The position numbers and the translations under genes were made by a program. From the NCBI RefSeq assembly GCF_014637345.1, contig NZ_BMEX01000005.1:285633-349632 (forward strand): a stretch of 64,000 nucleotides of DNA, read 5' to 3'. Source of the DNA: Kroppenstedtia guangzhouensis. GTDB lineage: Bacteria > Bacillota > Bacilli > Thermoactinomycetales > DSM-45169. Positions 21,709-31,037 of the stretch are shown in pieces (position 1 is the first letter of the stretch; every line of letters begins with the position of its first letter). The notes under the pieces are model-generated. The model did not search any database, had not been told where the DNA came from, and was given only the letters and a program-made list of their open reading frames with translations.

Positions 21709-23862
21709 ATGGGGTTGTGGCGAAAAAGGAGAAAGACAACACTTGCGCTAAATGAAATGATTTGGAAAGAGCGTAAGTTGATTGTGGTGATATTGGGTAT
21801 CCTTTGTATCCCTCTTTTATATAGCGGAATTTACCTGACGGCCTTTTTTGATCCTTATGATCAGATGAAAAACCTGTCTGTGGCTGTTGTCAATGAAGAT
21901 CAGGGAGCCAAGAACGACGGTGATAAGATTAATGTGGGAAAAGAATTGGTTGACCGTCTGAAGGATGACGATCAGTTCGGGTGGAAATTTGTGAACCGGT
22001 CGGAGATGGAGAATGGTTTGGAGAAAGGCAGATACCATCTGGCGGTGGTGATCCCGGAAGATTTCTCCCGTCACGCTACCAGTTTGAAAGATCCCAAGCC
22101 CCTGAAAGGTAAGCTTGAATATCGCGTGAACGAAGGAGCCAACTATCTCTCTTCCCAAATCGGTCAGCGGATGATCCAGGGATTGCAGGATCATGTAAGA
22201 GAAAAGTTGATTCACACCTATGCGGAAGCTCTTTTTGAGGAGATGGAGGAATCCGCTGATCAGTTGGATGAAGCGTCGGAGGGTGCCTCGGAACTGGCGG
22301 GGGCAACAGGAAGAGCGAAGAATGCAACTGGCCAGCTGGAGGAAGGGGCGATTCAACTGGTCTTTGGAGTGGACCGGTTGGACCAGGCCATCGGTAGCTT
22401 GACTGCTGGTGTCAGCGAACTGGTGAAAGGTCTGCACACTGCCGCAACCGGCGCGGATCAACTGAAGTCCGGGGCGGGCAAGTTGGACAGCGGCCTCGGT
22501 CAATTGGAATCGGGCATTGAAAAGGGAATGAAAGATTTGCCCCGTCTCAAAGAAGGAGCAGAACAGATCCGGGATGGAATCGGCCAATTCAAAGATATTA
22601 TTCACAATCCGAAACTGGAACGGGGAGTGGGCGCGATCTCGGAGATTGCTCGCAAATTGCAGGGGCACAACAGTGAAGCGGATCGTCGCTTTGAACGGAT
22701 GATTCAAAAATATCCCGAACTGGCCGATGACCCCGATGTGATTCAACTGAAGAGAACGCTGGACAACAGTCGAAGGGATCATTCTACCCTGTTGGATCGG
22801 GCGGCCCGTTTGGAACAGGATTTGAAACAGGCACAAAACGCCATCGATCGGATGTATGAGGGTCAGACCCAAGTGGTGGATGGAATCGGGGCGATTCAGA
22901 AGGGGATGGACCAGCAGCTGAAAGGTGTGAAGGAACTTCACTTTGGTGCCTCTCTCCTGTCCACAAAACTGGGAGAGCTGAAGGATGGCCTTGATAAGTT
23001 GGTTGCCGGCGGGGAAAAGCTGGATCAAGGCGTGGGACAGTTGTCGGAAGCCCCACGAAAACTGTCTGACGGTTTTTCCAAACTTTCCGCAGGATTAAAG
23101 GAACTGTCCCAAGGATTGGGTAAAATTTCCGATGAGCAAAACACCTTGGCTGACAAGTTGGCTGAAGGGGTGGATGCGGCGAGGGAGGCGCTGGCAGGAA
23201 AGGGTCTAAAGGCGGACCAGATGGCTGATCCCGTCCAGGTAGATAAAGATCGGGTGCATCCGATTCCCAACTATGCCACGGGTTTTGCCCCCTACTTCAT
23301 CTCCCTGTCTCTCTGGGTGGGCGCGATGATTTTCTTTACCGTCATGGATCTGAAACGGCCGTTGCTCGGGAATGACAACCGGCCACTCTCAGGCCTGTCC
23401 GCCCTGTTGATGGGCAGCCTGCAGGCGTTGCTGCTCATTTGGGTCCTGATTCACTTGGTGGGGATTGAACCGGTGCATGAAGGCTGGCTGTACCTGTTTG
23501 CAGTGATTACAGGCATTGTGTTTACATCGATCAATCACCTCCTGGTCTCAGCCTTTAAGGATGTGGGACGCTTTATCGCGATTTTGCTTCTGATGTTTCA
23601 ACTCACCTCCAGCTCAGGCACCTATACAGCGGATCTGCTTCCCTCCTTCTTCCAGGGGATCAGTCCTTTCTTGCCCATGACTTATTCGATTGAGGGGTTG
23701 CGGGCAGTTATCTCCACAGGGGATACGGCGGTGATCATGGATCAGGCTAAAATCCTGATCGGAATCGGCATCGCGGCTTGGCTGTTGCGCAAGCTGGCGG
23801 AATGGCTGTGGCGGACCCTGCCTGGCAAGCTGAAATCGAAGACTGCAGTTGACAACGGATAA
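21709..23862 (+). CDS. yhgE: YhgE/Pip-family membrane protein
   Basis: 717 residues. One N-terminal membrane segment (VVILGILCIPLLYSGIYL), a long extracellular region, then about five C-terminal membrane segments. The outer region has repeated GA-rich heptads (QLKSGAGKLDSGLGQLESG, LDKLVAGGEKLDQGVGQL) that should form a long helical bundle. This ABC-2-like layout is that of the YhgE/Pip family, which includes phage-infection proteins and is related to type VII secretion YueB. ATG 21709 has GAAGGAGGGGG. Controlled by the upstream TetR; substrate unknown. Confidence 0.9.
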   Translation: MGLWRKRRKTTLALNEMIWKERKLIVVILGILCIPLLYSGIYLTAFFDPYDQMKNLSVAVVNEDQGAKNDGDKINVGKELVDRLKDDDQFGWKFVNRSEMENGLEKGRYHLAVVIPEDFSRHATSLKDPKPLKGKLEYRVNEGANYLSSQIGQRMIQGLQDHVREKLIHTYAEALFEEMEESADQLDEASEGASELAGATGRAKNATGQLEEGAIQLVFGVDRLDQAIGSLTAGVSELVKGLHTAATGADQLKSGAGKLDSGLGQLESGIEKGMKDLPRLKEGAEQIRDGIGQFKDIIHNPKLERGVGAISEIARKLQGHNSEADRRFERMIQKYPELADDPDVIQLKRTLDNSRRDHSTLLDRAARLEQDLKQAQNAIDRMYEGQTQVVDGIGAIQKGMDQQLKGVKELHFGASLLSTKLGELKDGLDKLVAGGEKLDQGVGQLSEAPRKLSDGFSKLSAGLKELSQGLGKISDEQNTLADKLAEGVDAAREALAGKGLKADQMADPVQVDKDRVHPIPNYATGFAPYFISLSLWVGAMIFFTVMDLKRPLLGNDNRPLSGLSALLMGSLQALLLIWVLIHLVGIEPVHEGWLYLFAVITGIVFTSINHLLVSAFKDVGRFIAILLLMFQLTSSSGTYTADLLPSFFQGISPFLPMTYSIEGLRAVISTGDTAVIMDQAKILIGIGIAAWLLRKLAEWLWRTLPGKLKSKTAVDNG

Positions 23863-23902
23863 GCACCGAAACGGGATGGTGATAATGGTCCTCTGAACGG
23901 AG

Positions 23903-23949
23903 AAAAACCCGCCCGTCTCCTGCAGGGAAGGAGACGGGCGGGTTTTGAT
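23903..23949 (+). terminator. yhgE terminator
   Basis: 13-bp stem CCCGCCCGTCTCC/GGAGACGGGCGGG with a 9-nt loop, A-run before and TTTT after. It could also act for the opposite strand. Confidence 0.88.
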
Positions 23950-24054
23950 TATTTCCCATTAAAAAGTGGCACGCAGTCTTTGTTGGCCGAGCATTGAGTA
24001 GGTCCTGGAGCAAAAGGACACAATTTTAGTAAACCATGTGGGAAGGAAGAAGAA

Positions 24055-24426
24055 ATGTTGAGATATGTAACAGGATTGTTGATTAAGTTTGTAATGACTG
24101 TCGTCATTTCATGGTTGGTTTTGGGAGCCTTCTTTGGAATTTCCTTTCCAGCCATACTGACTGCAAGTGTGGTATTGACCGGTGTTTCGTTTTTAATCGG
24201 AGATTTGCTGATCCTGCCCAAATTCGGAAATGCGGTGGCGACGATCGCTGATCTGGGTCTTGTGTGGCTGGGAATCTGGGTTTTGGGTTCTTTTCTGTTT
24301 GAACAAGCGGTATCGTTGGGAGCTGCCTCTTTCATGTCAGCTTTCTTTATCGCGATTGGAGAAATATTGTTCCACAAGTATATGAAGAATCAAGTTTTAA
24401 TGGATCCTGCGGGGGCTGTCGATTAG
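24055..24426 (+). CDS. YndM-like DUF2512 membrane protein
   Basis: 123 residues with four hydrophobic segments covering nearly the whole length and the GDLLILPKFGN loop typical of the DUF2512/YndM family of spore-formers. Function unknown. GGAAGGAAGAAG precedes ATG 24055. It stands alone between a terminator and the zinc operon. Confidence 0.8.
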   Translation: MLRYVTGLLIKFVMTVVISWLVLGAFFGISFPAILTASVVLTGVSFLIGDLLILPKFGNAVATIADLGLVWLGIWVLGSFLFEQAVSLGAASFMSAFFIAIGEILFHKYMKNQVLMDPAGAVD

Positions 24427-24623
24427 CCGGAAAATCGGTGTTGGAAAGGTGTCACAGCGAGACTGGGAGCGAAATGACGTTGGGAGAAACTTGTGTTCCA
24501 TGGGGGTAAACAGCTCTGGTAAAAACATGATTCTAAAAACCCGAGGCTCATCGACATACTTGATAAATCGTTGATGACTGGAATTGACGAGGGAATGCCC
24601 CCGTCTATTTTTTTGGGAGACAA
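24427..24623. other. non-coding spacer
   Basis: About 200 bases between the YndM-like gene and the Zur box. No coding frame with a ribosome site and no clear terminator were seen. Confidence 0.5.
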
Positions 24624-24668
24624 AACGTAACTGTTACGATTTACAAAGAGGCGGAGTTCAGATATAAT
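24624..24668 (+). promoter_or_regulatory. Zur box and promoter of the zinc uptake operon
   Basis: The palindrome CGTAAC-T-GTTACG (24626-24638, flanked by A and T runs) fits the Bacillus Zur consensus TCGTAATnATTACGA. It is directly followed by -35 TTTACA (24640-24645) and a perfect -10 TATAAT (24663-24668) with 17-bp spacing. Zinc-loaded Zur should block this promoter; zur is the third gene of the operon. Confidence 0.82.
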
Positions 24669-24734
24669 AACTTGGTAACCTGCAACAATAAGGAGGGGGT
24701 CCGCTGTTGATCGTGGATCGACGCGGGCGAGGAT

Positions 24735-25526
24735 ATGACGGAATCTGTACTGAAAATGGAACGGATCCATTTTTCATATAGTCGCCACCCAGTACTGAAG
24801 GGAGTAAACCTGACGCTGAGGTCCGGAGAATTCCTGGCAGTGGCTGGTCCCAACGGTTCGGGGAAATCGACATTGGTCAAGTTGGCCTTCGGTTCCATCC
24901 AACCGGATTCAGGAAGTATCTTTCTGTTTGGAAAACCGGTGAGCCGGTTTAAGGAGTGGTCCCGGATCGGCTATGTTTCCCAAAAGGCCAACAGCTTCAA
25001 TCTTGATTTTCCAGCCACAGTCAGGGAAGTGGTGGCTTCGGGACTTTACGGGAAGCTGGGGCTCTTGCGGCGGATGAAGAGACAACACTGGTTGCGTGTG
25101 GAAGAAGCGATTCATCAGGTCGGCCTCAGTGCTCTGGCCGGTCAGCGGATCGGCCACCTCTCCGGCGGTCAGCAACAACGAACTTTTATCGCCAGAGCGC
25201 TGGTGAGTGATCCGGATCTCATGATCCTCGATGAGCCCACCGTCGGGGTGGACTCCCGCTCTGCCCAAGATTTTCACCGCTTGCTGGGTCGCCTTCACCG
25301 GGAAAAGGGTCTCTCTCTTTTATTGATCACCCATGATCTCCAAGCGGTGACCGATGTGGTGGATCGGGTGGTCTGGTTGGACCGGGGGCACTTTGTTGCT
25401 GAGGAGGATGCCGGTCCACCGGTCTGGGAGGAGGAAGACCGGATCCTGATGGCGTCCGGTGACGTTGCAGGGAAAGAGATCCGGGAGGGAGGGGTGGATG
25501 CGAAATCGGCGCATCCTCTGTTATGA
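24735..25526 (+). CDS. znuC: zinc ABC transporter ATP-binding protein
   Basis: 263 residues. Walker A GPNGSGKSTL, signature LSGGQQQR, Walker B LMILDEPTVG, H-loop LLLITHD. With ZnuB it imports zinc. ATG 24735 has only a weak GGGCGAGG site. A strong AAGGAGGGGG at about 24690 instead points to TTG 24707, which opens a 25-codon overlapping frame ending at 24781; translation of that leader may feed the znuC start. The Zur box upstream supports zinc rather than manganese. Confidence 0.9.
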   Translation: MTESVLKMERIHFSYSRHPVLKGVNLTLRSGEFLAVAGPNGSGKSTLVKLAFGSIQPDSGSIFLFGKPVSRFKEWSRIGYVSQKANSFNLDFPATVREVVASGLYGKLGLLRRMKRQHWLRVEEAIHQVGLSALAGQRIGHLSGGQQQRTFIARALVSDPDLMILDEPTVGVDSRSAQDFHRLLGRLHREKGLSLLLITHDLQAVTDVVDRVVWLDRGHFVAEEDAGPPVWEEEDRILMASGDVAGKEIREGGVDAKSAHPLL

Positions 25527-26377
25527 TGGACATGATTCTTCATTATGAATTTATGCAACGGGCGCTCATCGCCGGACTGATCATCGGGGGGATTGCTCCG
25601 ATGGTCGGACTTTTCCTGGTGGTGAGAAGACTCTCCCTGATCGCCGATGCCCTGGCCCATGTCACTTTGTCCGGAGTGGCGGCGGGTCTCCTGTTGCAAA
25701 AGCATGTTCCCTTATTCCAGTCGTGGAATCCGTTATATATGGGGATGGGATTTTCGGCGGGGGCAGCCCTTTTTGTTGAGCGTTTTCGCCATTTGCATCG
25801 CTCTTACCAGGAACTGGCGATACCGGTGATTCTCTCCGGCGGGGTGGGTCTCGGAGTGGTGTTGATCAGCGCCGCCGACGGGTTCAATGTGGATGTGGCG
25901 GGTTATCTTTTTGGCAGTATTTTGGCTGTGGACAAGTCCGATCTGATGGCGATCATCTCGGCGGGCATGTTGGCGACGGTGATGGTGATTCTTTTTTACA
26001 AAGAGTTGTTTGTACTCTCCTTCGATGAAGAGGCTGCGGTGTTTTCAGGGGTGCCCCGCCGCCGGATCCTTCTCCTCTTCAGCCTGGTGACGGCACTGGT
26101 GATTACTGCTTCCATCCGTGTCGTCGGCATTCTGTTGGTTTCGGGGTTGGTCACTTTGCCGGTGGCCGCCGGTATGCAATTGGCATCCAGCTTTCGGCAG
26201 GCTTTGTTCTTGTCGGTGCTTCTCGCCGAGATTTCCGTTTTAAGTGGATTGGTGGCCGCTTTTTATCTGGATTGGGCGTCGGGAGGGACCATCATTCTCG
26301 TCTCCATCCTGATCCTGCTGCTGGTGACGGGAGGAAAACGACTGTTTCGGAGCTTGGCCAAGGGAAGAAAGATTTAG
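25523..26377 (+). CDS. znuB: zinc ABC transporter permease
   Basis: 284 residues, about eight membrane segments, ABC-3 permease family (RRLSLIADALAHVTLSGVA near residue 40). Its start overlaps the znuC stop by four bases, so the two are coupled. No substrate-binding lipoprotein gene (znuA) lies in this operon; a separate Zur-controlled one would be needed. Confidence 0.9.
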   Translation: MMDMILHYEFMQRALIAGLIIGGIAPMVGLFLVVRRLSLIADALAHVTLSGVAAGLLLQKHVPLFQSWNPLYMGMGFSAGAALFVERFRHLHRSYQELAIPVILSGGVGLGVVLISAADGFNVDVAGYLFGSILAVDKSDLMAIISAGMLATVMVILFYKELFVLSFDEEAAVFSGVPRRRILLLFSLVTALVITASIRVVGILLVSGLVTLPVAAGMQLASSFRQALFLSVLLAEISVLSGLVAAFYLDWASGGTIILVSILILLLVTGGKRLFRSLAKGRKI

Positions 26378-26389
26378 GAGGGATAAGCG

Positions 26390-26830
26390 GTGGATCTGGA
26401 ACGGGCTTTGGACACATTAAAATCCCAAGGATACAAATTCACTGGAAAACGGGAACGAATGGTTCAGATCTTCAACAGGGAAAACCGGTATCTGACTGCA
26501 AAACAGATCCTGGAGGAAATGCAGGGGGAGTATCCGGGGTTGAGTGTGGATACGGTTTACCGGAATTTGTCCCTGTTTGAGAGATTGGGGATTGTGGAAG
26601 GGACCGAATGGGAAGGGGAGCGCCGCTATCGCTTCCACTGCGGTGGGGATCAACATCACCACCATTTGATCTGCAAGGAATGTGGCAAGACCCGTCAACT
26701 TAACGTCTGTCCCATGAATGCCATCCTCGGGGAGCCTGATGGTTTCACCATCACCGATCATAAATTTGAGATCTTCGGATTTTGTCAGGATTGCGGTTCC
26801 GGTCAGAAAGAATTGCAGAGCAAAGCGTGA
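26390..26830 (+). CDS. zur: Fur-family zinc uptake regulator
   Basis: 146 residues, the length of Bacillus Zur. Winged helix (YLTAKQILEEMQGEYPGLSVDTVYRNL), a His-rich metal segment (CGGDQHHHHLICKECG) and a second CxxC (FCQDCG) that make the structural zinc site. GTG 26390 follows AGGAGG. Position after znuCB and the Zur box at the operon head support Zur rather than Fur or PerR. Confidence 0.88.
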   Translation: MDLERALDTLKSQGYKFTGKRERMVQIFNRENRYLTAKQILEEMQGEYPGLSVDTVYRNLSLFERLGIVEGTEWEGERRYRFHCGGDQHHHHLICKECGKTRQLNVCPMNAILGEPDGFTITDHKFEIFGFCQDCGSGQKELQSKA

Positions 26831-26842
26831 GGCGGTGTCGGT

Positions 26843-27301
26843 ATGAGTTATGATCGGTGGATGAAGGAAGCGATCCGCGAAGCCGGGGAAGCGGAAGCAA
26901 AGGGAGAAGTGCCGATTGGAGCTGTCTTGGTTCGGGAGGGGGAGATCATCGGTCGGGGGCATAATCTGCGGGAAAGCCATCAGGACCCCACCGCCCACGC
27001 GGAGATGATCGCCATCCGGGAAGCCGCCCGCCTCCTGGGCGGATGGAGACTGGCGGGATGTGAGTTGTATGTCACCCTGGAACCTTGCCCCATGTGCGCA
27101 GGTGCCATCCTCTTGTCCCGATTGGACACCCTGGTCTACGGTGCGTATGACCCCAAGGGCGGCTGTGCCGGTACCCTGATGAATCTTCCCCGGGATGATC
27201 GCTTCAACCATCAGGTGGAAGTGGTGGGGGGAATTTTGGAACAGGAATGCGGGGAATTACTGAGAGGATTTTTCCGTAAACTCAGGGAGCAAAGGAAGTG
27301 A
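26843..27301 (+). CDS. tadA: tRNA adenosine(34) deaminase
   Basis: 152 residues. Converts A34 to inosine in tRNA-Arg(ACG). Deaminase motifs HAE (PTAHAEMIAIREA) and PCxxC (EPCPMCAGAI) supply the zinc ligands and the proton-shuttling glutamate. In Bacillus, tadA is followed by scr (SRP RNA) and dnaX; here a tRNA-Ser and a mobile element come instead. Confidence 0.95.
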   Translation: MSYDRWMKEAIREAGEAEAKGEVPIGAVLVREGEIIGRGHNLRESHQDPTAHAEMIAIREAARLLGGWRLAGCELYVTLEPCPMCAGAILLSRLDTLVYGAYDPKGGCAGTLMNLPRDDRFNHQVEVVGGILEQECGELLRGFFRKLREQRK

Positions 27302-27378
27302 AGTCGGAAAGGGGTCCACAGGAAGCCTCTTGACTTCGGCGTTCTTTTCGACTATGATAATAAATTGTCAGGCATTAT

Positions 27379-27471
<93 letters not shown>

Positions 27472-27516
27472 TATCAAGGGTTTTTGGGGCTATCCAACGG
27501 ATAAGAAATTGACCGT

Positions 27517-27536
27517 TTGCAACCCATTTGCAACCC
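27517..27536. repeat. direct repeats TTGCAACCC (integrase arm-type sites)
   Basis: Copies at 27517-27525 and 27528-27536, 11 bp apart, just inside the element's left end. The same pair with the same phasing lies behind tRNA-Ser(UGA). Confidence 0.6.
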
Positions 27537-27545
27537 TTCACCTGA

Positions 27546-28703
27546 CTAAAGCGTATTCTTGCTACCAAAGAGGAAGTTGTCCAGTTTTTGGGCAGCTTCT
27601 TTTTGCATATTGGGCATTACATGGGAATAAGTGTCCATGGTGATCGTGATAGTTGAATGTCCCAAACGTTCGGATACAACCTTCGGATGCTCTCCTTGCT
27701 GAAGTAATAAAGTGGCATGAGTATGACGCAAATCATGAAACCTTATATGAGGTAATTTCATCCTCTTGATTAGACGGCCAAACTCTCGGGAAAGATAATC
27801 GATATTAATGGGAGTACCGTCAGAATTAGCGAAAATAAGATCATGATCTTGATACAGTGGCCCACAACTTATTTTCTCTTGAGCTTGTCGCTTTTTAATC
27901 CTATTAAGCATATGTATGACTGAATCGGAAACGGCGATGGACCGACGACTGCCATCTGTTTTAGTTGTATCCCGGAAAACAAGCCCTTTATTTTTTATTC
28001 TTTGAATGGTTTGTCGAACGCTGATGGTACGATTCGCAAAATCAATATCTTTCCACCTTAACCCAAATATCTCACCTCGACGCATTCCGGTATTGATTGC
28101 AAAAAAGATTTGTTCATAATACGGAGTGTTTTTTGTTGCGGATAAAAGTTGATGAACCTGTTCTCTACTAAGTGTGTTAATCTGTTTCCTTTGAGGTTTT
28201 GGGGGAGTAACAGACTTCGCTGGATTCATAGGGATCACTTGCCACTTTACGGCTTGATCTAAGGCTTGATGGAGAATCCGATGATGATGAAGTACAGATC
28301 GGGGAGACAGCCCCCCAGAACCATCCTTTCTCCCTTTAGCCAATTTTTCTGAGTAGTATCCCTGAATATGCATTGGTTTGAGTTTGTCCATCGGAATGTC
28401 CCCGATTTGAGGAATTATGTGCTGTGTGATCATATACTCATAACCTTGATATGTTCGTGGAGCCGTATTTAGCTCAGCATAATCTTTAAGCCAGCGATTA
28501 AGATACTCCCCAAGTGTAATTTTAGAAGGCTCTACATAGGTGCCAGACTCAATTTGATGCAGTTTTTGGTTTAGGAAGCTTTGAGCTTCTTTCTTTGTTT
28601 TAAACCCACTGAACCATTTCCTATTTCGTGAACCGTCCGCTTTTTTTCCAATGTCCAAAACGATCGCCCACTTGCTACCTCTTTTTCTTATGTGTCCCCT
28701 CAA
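27546..28703 (-). CDS. int: tyrosine site-specific integrase
   Basis: 385 residues. N-terminal arm-binding domain (RKRGSKWAIVLDIGKKADG), SAM-like core-binding domain (LGEYLNRWLKDYAELN) and C-terminal catalytic domain with Arg in TGMRRGEIFG, HxLR in FHDLRHTHATL, His in ERLGHSTI and the nucleophile Tyr in MDTYSHVMP. It should recombine the tRNA-Ser 3' end with the element's own site. A decayed sister copy stands at 17.4-17.9 kb. Confidence 0.95.
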   Translation of the reverse strand: MRGHIRKRGSKWAIVLDIGKKADGSRNRKWFSGFKTKKEAQSFLNQKLHQIESGTYVEPSKITLGEYLNRWLKDYAELNTAPRTYQGYEYMITQHIIPQIGDIPMDKLKPMHIQGYYSEKLAKGRKDGSGGLSPRSVLHHHRILHQALDQAVKWQVIPMNPAKSVTPPKPQRKQINTLSREQVHQLLSATKNTPYYEQIFFAINTGMRRGEIFGLRWKDIDFANRTISVRQTIQRIKNKGLVFRDTTKTDGSRRSIAVSDSVIHMLNRIKKRQAQEKISCGPLYQDHDLIFANSDGTPINIDYLSREFGRLIKRMKLPHIRFHDLRHTHATLLLQQGEHPKVVSERLGHSTITITMDTYSHVMPNMQKEAAQKLDNFLFGSKNTL

Positions 28704-28743
28704 CGATATCCCTCCCGTTAAAACTCTCGCTTAAACGAAAGTT

Positions 28744-29367
28744 TTAAATTACCTTTTTCTTCAACAAAGCATCTTCCCTTTGTCTGTAATCTCTTAAGCA
28801 ACTCCATGAACAAAAATGTTTTTCTTCAAGGCTGTAAGCAGTTTTGTCGATCATAGTTACCCAAGATTCCGGGAAATCAAGGTTCTCAACTTCTTTCTCG
28901 CACTCATCACAAATATACTTGATCAATCTTTTTAATTCCCCTTTTAATTGTGCGAATTTCAAACGGAAATGAATGGTTTCTTCCAAAACATCAAAGTAGT
29001 CAGCGAGATCCCAAGGATTCGTGATCCCTTTTGAGTATGCTTTTTGTAGCTCATCAAGGGGAATCAATGTTTCTACAGCCCACCGAAGGGCCTTTTCTTC
29101 ACAGCGACTGACATTCAATCGATTTCTATAACGGTAGTGGTGCTGAGTTGTGAATCTACCTGCCGATGTATAATGGTGTCCTAATTCTTCAGCGAGAATT
29201 GATCGAGTTGCTTTTTTATCGTTTTGGATTTCTTCACACAATCCGATCACCGCTTGTCCGCTATTGGTACACCAGTAGTATCCCAAAAGAGGGGGACGGA
29301 AAGGAAACCAGTCAACAATGATTCCTTCCTCTTGCGCAAGGTCGAAAAGATTTAGATTTGCTAGCAT
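28744..29367 (-). CDS. ImmA/IrrE-family metallopeptidase
   Basis: 207 residues. Zinc-protease motif AEELGHHYTS, the form common in phage and ICE ImmA proteins, near residue 60. The C-terminal third carries two CxxC-type pairs (YICDECEKE and FCSWSCLRD), possibly a treble-clef. ImmA cleaves the element's own repressor (ImmR) after DNA damage or quorum cues, as in ICEBs1. It lies next to the Xre repressor, which supports this role. Confidence 0.85.
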   Translation of the reverse strand: MLANLNLFDLAQEEGIIVDWFPFRPPLLGYYWCTNSGQAVIGLCEEIQNDKKATRSILAEELGHHYTSAGRFTTQHHYRYRNRLNVSRCEEKALRWAVETLIPLDELQKAYSKGITNPWDLADYFDVLEETIHFRLKFAQLKGELKRLIKYICDECEKEVENLDFPESWVTMIDKTAYSLEEKHFCSWSCLRDYRQREDALLKKKVI

Positions 29368-29459
29368 GTATCCTCCTTAGATGTCTTTGGGGATCATATG
29401 TTCCTATTGTATAACAATCTGGATATCCGTGCAATTTTATGACAAAAAGAAATACGGCA

Positions 29460-29786
29460 TTATTCAATACCGTATTTCTGCCGAATAAACTCCTTGAATT
29501 TTTCGATGTCTTCACGAGCTTGTTGTGGAAGATCGTCCATTGGATCGTCTGTACGGTGAGCAGCTTCCGTTTCAAATTGGCTAGGTACATTAGTACGTCC
29601 TAATAGGTAATCGGCTGAGACGTTAAAAAAGTCAGCTATCTCTTTAATTGCGGTCATTTCAGGTTCATAAGTATTTGATTCCCATTTTGAAATGGTTGTG
29701 TTATCAACCCCCAATACTTTAGCTAGTTCCGCCTGCGTGATCTTTCTTTTTTTCCGAAGTTCTTTAAGGCGTTGGCCAAAAGACAT
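29460..29786 (-). CDS. Xre-family repressor (ImmR-like)
   Basis: 108 residues. Helix-turn-helix ITQAELAKVLGVDNTTISKWE in the first half; acidic linker and C-terminal tail DIEKFKEFIRQKYG. Likely holds the element quiescent by binding the divergent promoter region at 29.8-29.95 kb. The ImmA-like protease gene is directly downstream. Confidence 0.9.
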   Translation of the reverse strand: MSFGQRLKELRKKRKITQAELAKVLGVDNTTISKWESNTYEPEMTAIKEIADFFNVSADYLLGRTNVPSQFETEAAHRTDDPMDDLPQQAREDIEKFKEFIRQKYGIE

Positions 29787-29955
29787 TTAATTCGTCCTCC
29801 GTTATTTTGCTGTTTCATCAAATTCATCTTACCACGTTATATATTGTACCAATAAACAGTTGATCAAATAGCAAATTGGTTGTTGACATTTGAGCTATGA
29901 TCAAATAAACTGAGATCAAGAAGTTGAGGAAAGCTCAAGAAAGGAGGATTCGTTC
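29787..29955. promoter_or_regulatory. divergent control region between repressor and early genes
   Basis: Rightward promoter TTGACA (29883-29888), 17-bp spacer, TAAACT (29906-29911). TGATCAAAT occurs at 29861 and again inside the promoter at about 29898, a likely operator for the Xre repressor. The arrangement is a typical lysogeny-type switch. Confidence 0.65.
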
Positions 29956-30225
29956 GTGAGACAACTATTTCTCAACCTGAAGGCATTATCCAACTACAGG
30001 TCAAAAAAAAGGATTTCGATGCGAGAAATGGCTGAAGCGCTTGGGCTAAAAACTCCAGGGGGGTATGCAAGAATCGAATCTGGAAATGTCAAATTGAAAG
30101 CAGAACATCTGCCGATAATAGCGAAAATGTTGGGTTTGACGATCGTTCAATTGGTTACCCTTCTTTTTTATGAGGATGATGTTGAGGAAACATCAAGTAA
30201 AACGCCGAAAAAGATAACTGCCTAA
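29956..30225 (+). CDS. helix-turn-helix protein (Cro-like)
   Basis: 89 residues from GTG 29956 after AAAGGAGG. Helix-turn-helix region SMREMAEALGLKTPGGYARIE, then a hydrophobic stretch. First gene rightward of the switch, so it may oppose the repressor. No closer family recognised. Confidence 0.8.
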   Translation: MRQLFLNLKALSNYRSKKRISMREMAEALGLKTPGGYARIESGNVKLKAEHLPIIAKMLGLTIVQLVTLLFYEDDVEETSSKTPKKITA

Positions 30226-30240
30226 AAAAGGGGGAGGAAC

Positions 30241-30534
30241 ATGTCTGCGCCATTTGCGTTGATCCAAGCTCAAGAAGAAGCAGACTTTCGTATCTCAGCC
30301 AAGGATATCGTTCGATTACTCACTGCACTACAACAAAACCAATTGCCTGAAGTTTTACACGTAGATGATGTTGAACGAATCTTGCGGGTTAGTCACTATA
30401 CAGCCCTGGAGTTGATGAAAAAGAAAGAGTTTCCGTCCTTGAAACTGGGCCGGTCCCACAAGATTCCACGCGATGAGTTTTTACGCTGGTTGTCAGAGTC
30501 GGCGCAAAGCAAAGCCATGATCTCGATTACCTAG
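30241..30534 (+). CDS. xis: excisionase-type DNA-binding protein
   Basis: 97 residues. The second half is a MerR/Xis winged helix: VDDVERILRVSHYTALELMKK followed by FPSLKLGRSHKIPRDEFLRWL, the standard excisionase-family pattern. Likely directs the integrase to excision. GGGGGAGG precedes ATG 30241. Confidence 0.82.
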   Translation: MSAPFALIQAQEEADFRISAKDIVRLLTALQQNQLPEVLHVDDVERILRVSHYTALELMKKKEFPSLKLGRSHKIPRDEFLRWLSESAQSKAMISIT

Positions 30535-30584
30535 TTTCAATTTCTCATAGGTACATTAAAGCTCTTTTGACAGGGGGGGATGGT

Positions 30585-30725
30585 ATGACAAAGTTCTTTA
30601 CTCATGTGGAGCAAGCTTGGCCACTTCTTGAGGAAGAGCGGCAAGAGGAGCTGAAAGGAGATGAAGAGGACCAACGGCGGCCACCGTTTGGACCTCTGTT
30701 CAAAAAGTTGATCGGTAGTGATTGA
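30585..30725 (+). CDS. 46-residue acidic hypothetical protein
   Basis: ATG 30585 preceded by CAGGGGGGGA. A charged small protein (MTKFFTHVEQAWPLLEEE..., rich in Glu and Arg). No family recognised. Co-directional with the excisionase gene. Confidence 0.6.
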   Translation: MTKFFTHVEQAWPLLEEERQEELKGDEEDQRRPPFGPLFKKLIGSD

Positions 30726-30768
30726 GGAAATCCGATTTAAGTTTACCGATTCGGCAAGCTGAAAGCAA

Positions 30769-31037
30769 CAGGGCATCCCGCCCTGGATTCAGATTCCGGT
30801 ATTGTCCGGAACCTGAATCGAAGGCGGGAAACCGCCTCAATCTTGCACCTTGAAAATTGGATAGCGCGGAACCGATCAAGGAAGCACGGGAGCAGAAGCT
30901 CCGTGAGCGCGACGACCCGGGTCACCGGCGAGCGGGACGCATTACGCGGACAGCGGGCGGACCGGATCGGGGACGGCACCGGCATTCATCTGCCGGGACG
31001 GTTCACCCAAAAGTGGGTGAACGGTCCGGGCGGATGG
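30769..31037 (+). other. structured non-coding segment of the element
   Basis: Three back-to-back hairpins: CAGGGC/GCCCTG (30769-30785), a 14-bp stem GATTCAGATTCCGG with one mismatch (30786-30819), and AGGCGG-GAAA-CCGCCT (30822-30837). These are followed by CCTTGAAAATTGG, and then by a 12-13-bp stem of type GGTTCACCC/GGGTGAACG at 30994-31028. Frames through it lack family resemblance. Candidates are a leader RNA, a small RNA, or a replication or transfer origin. Confidence 0.55.
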
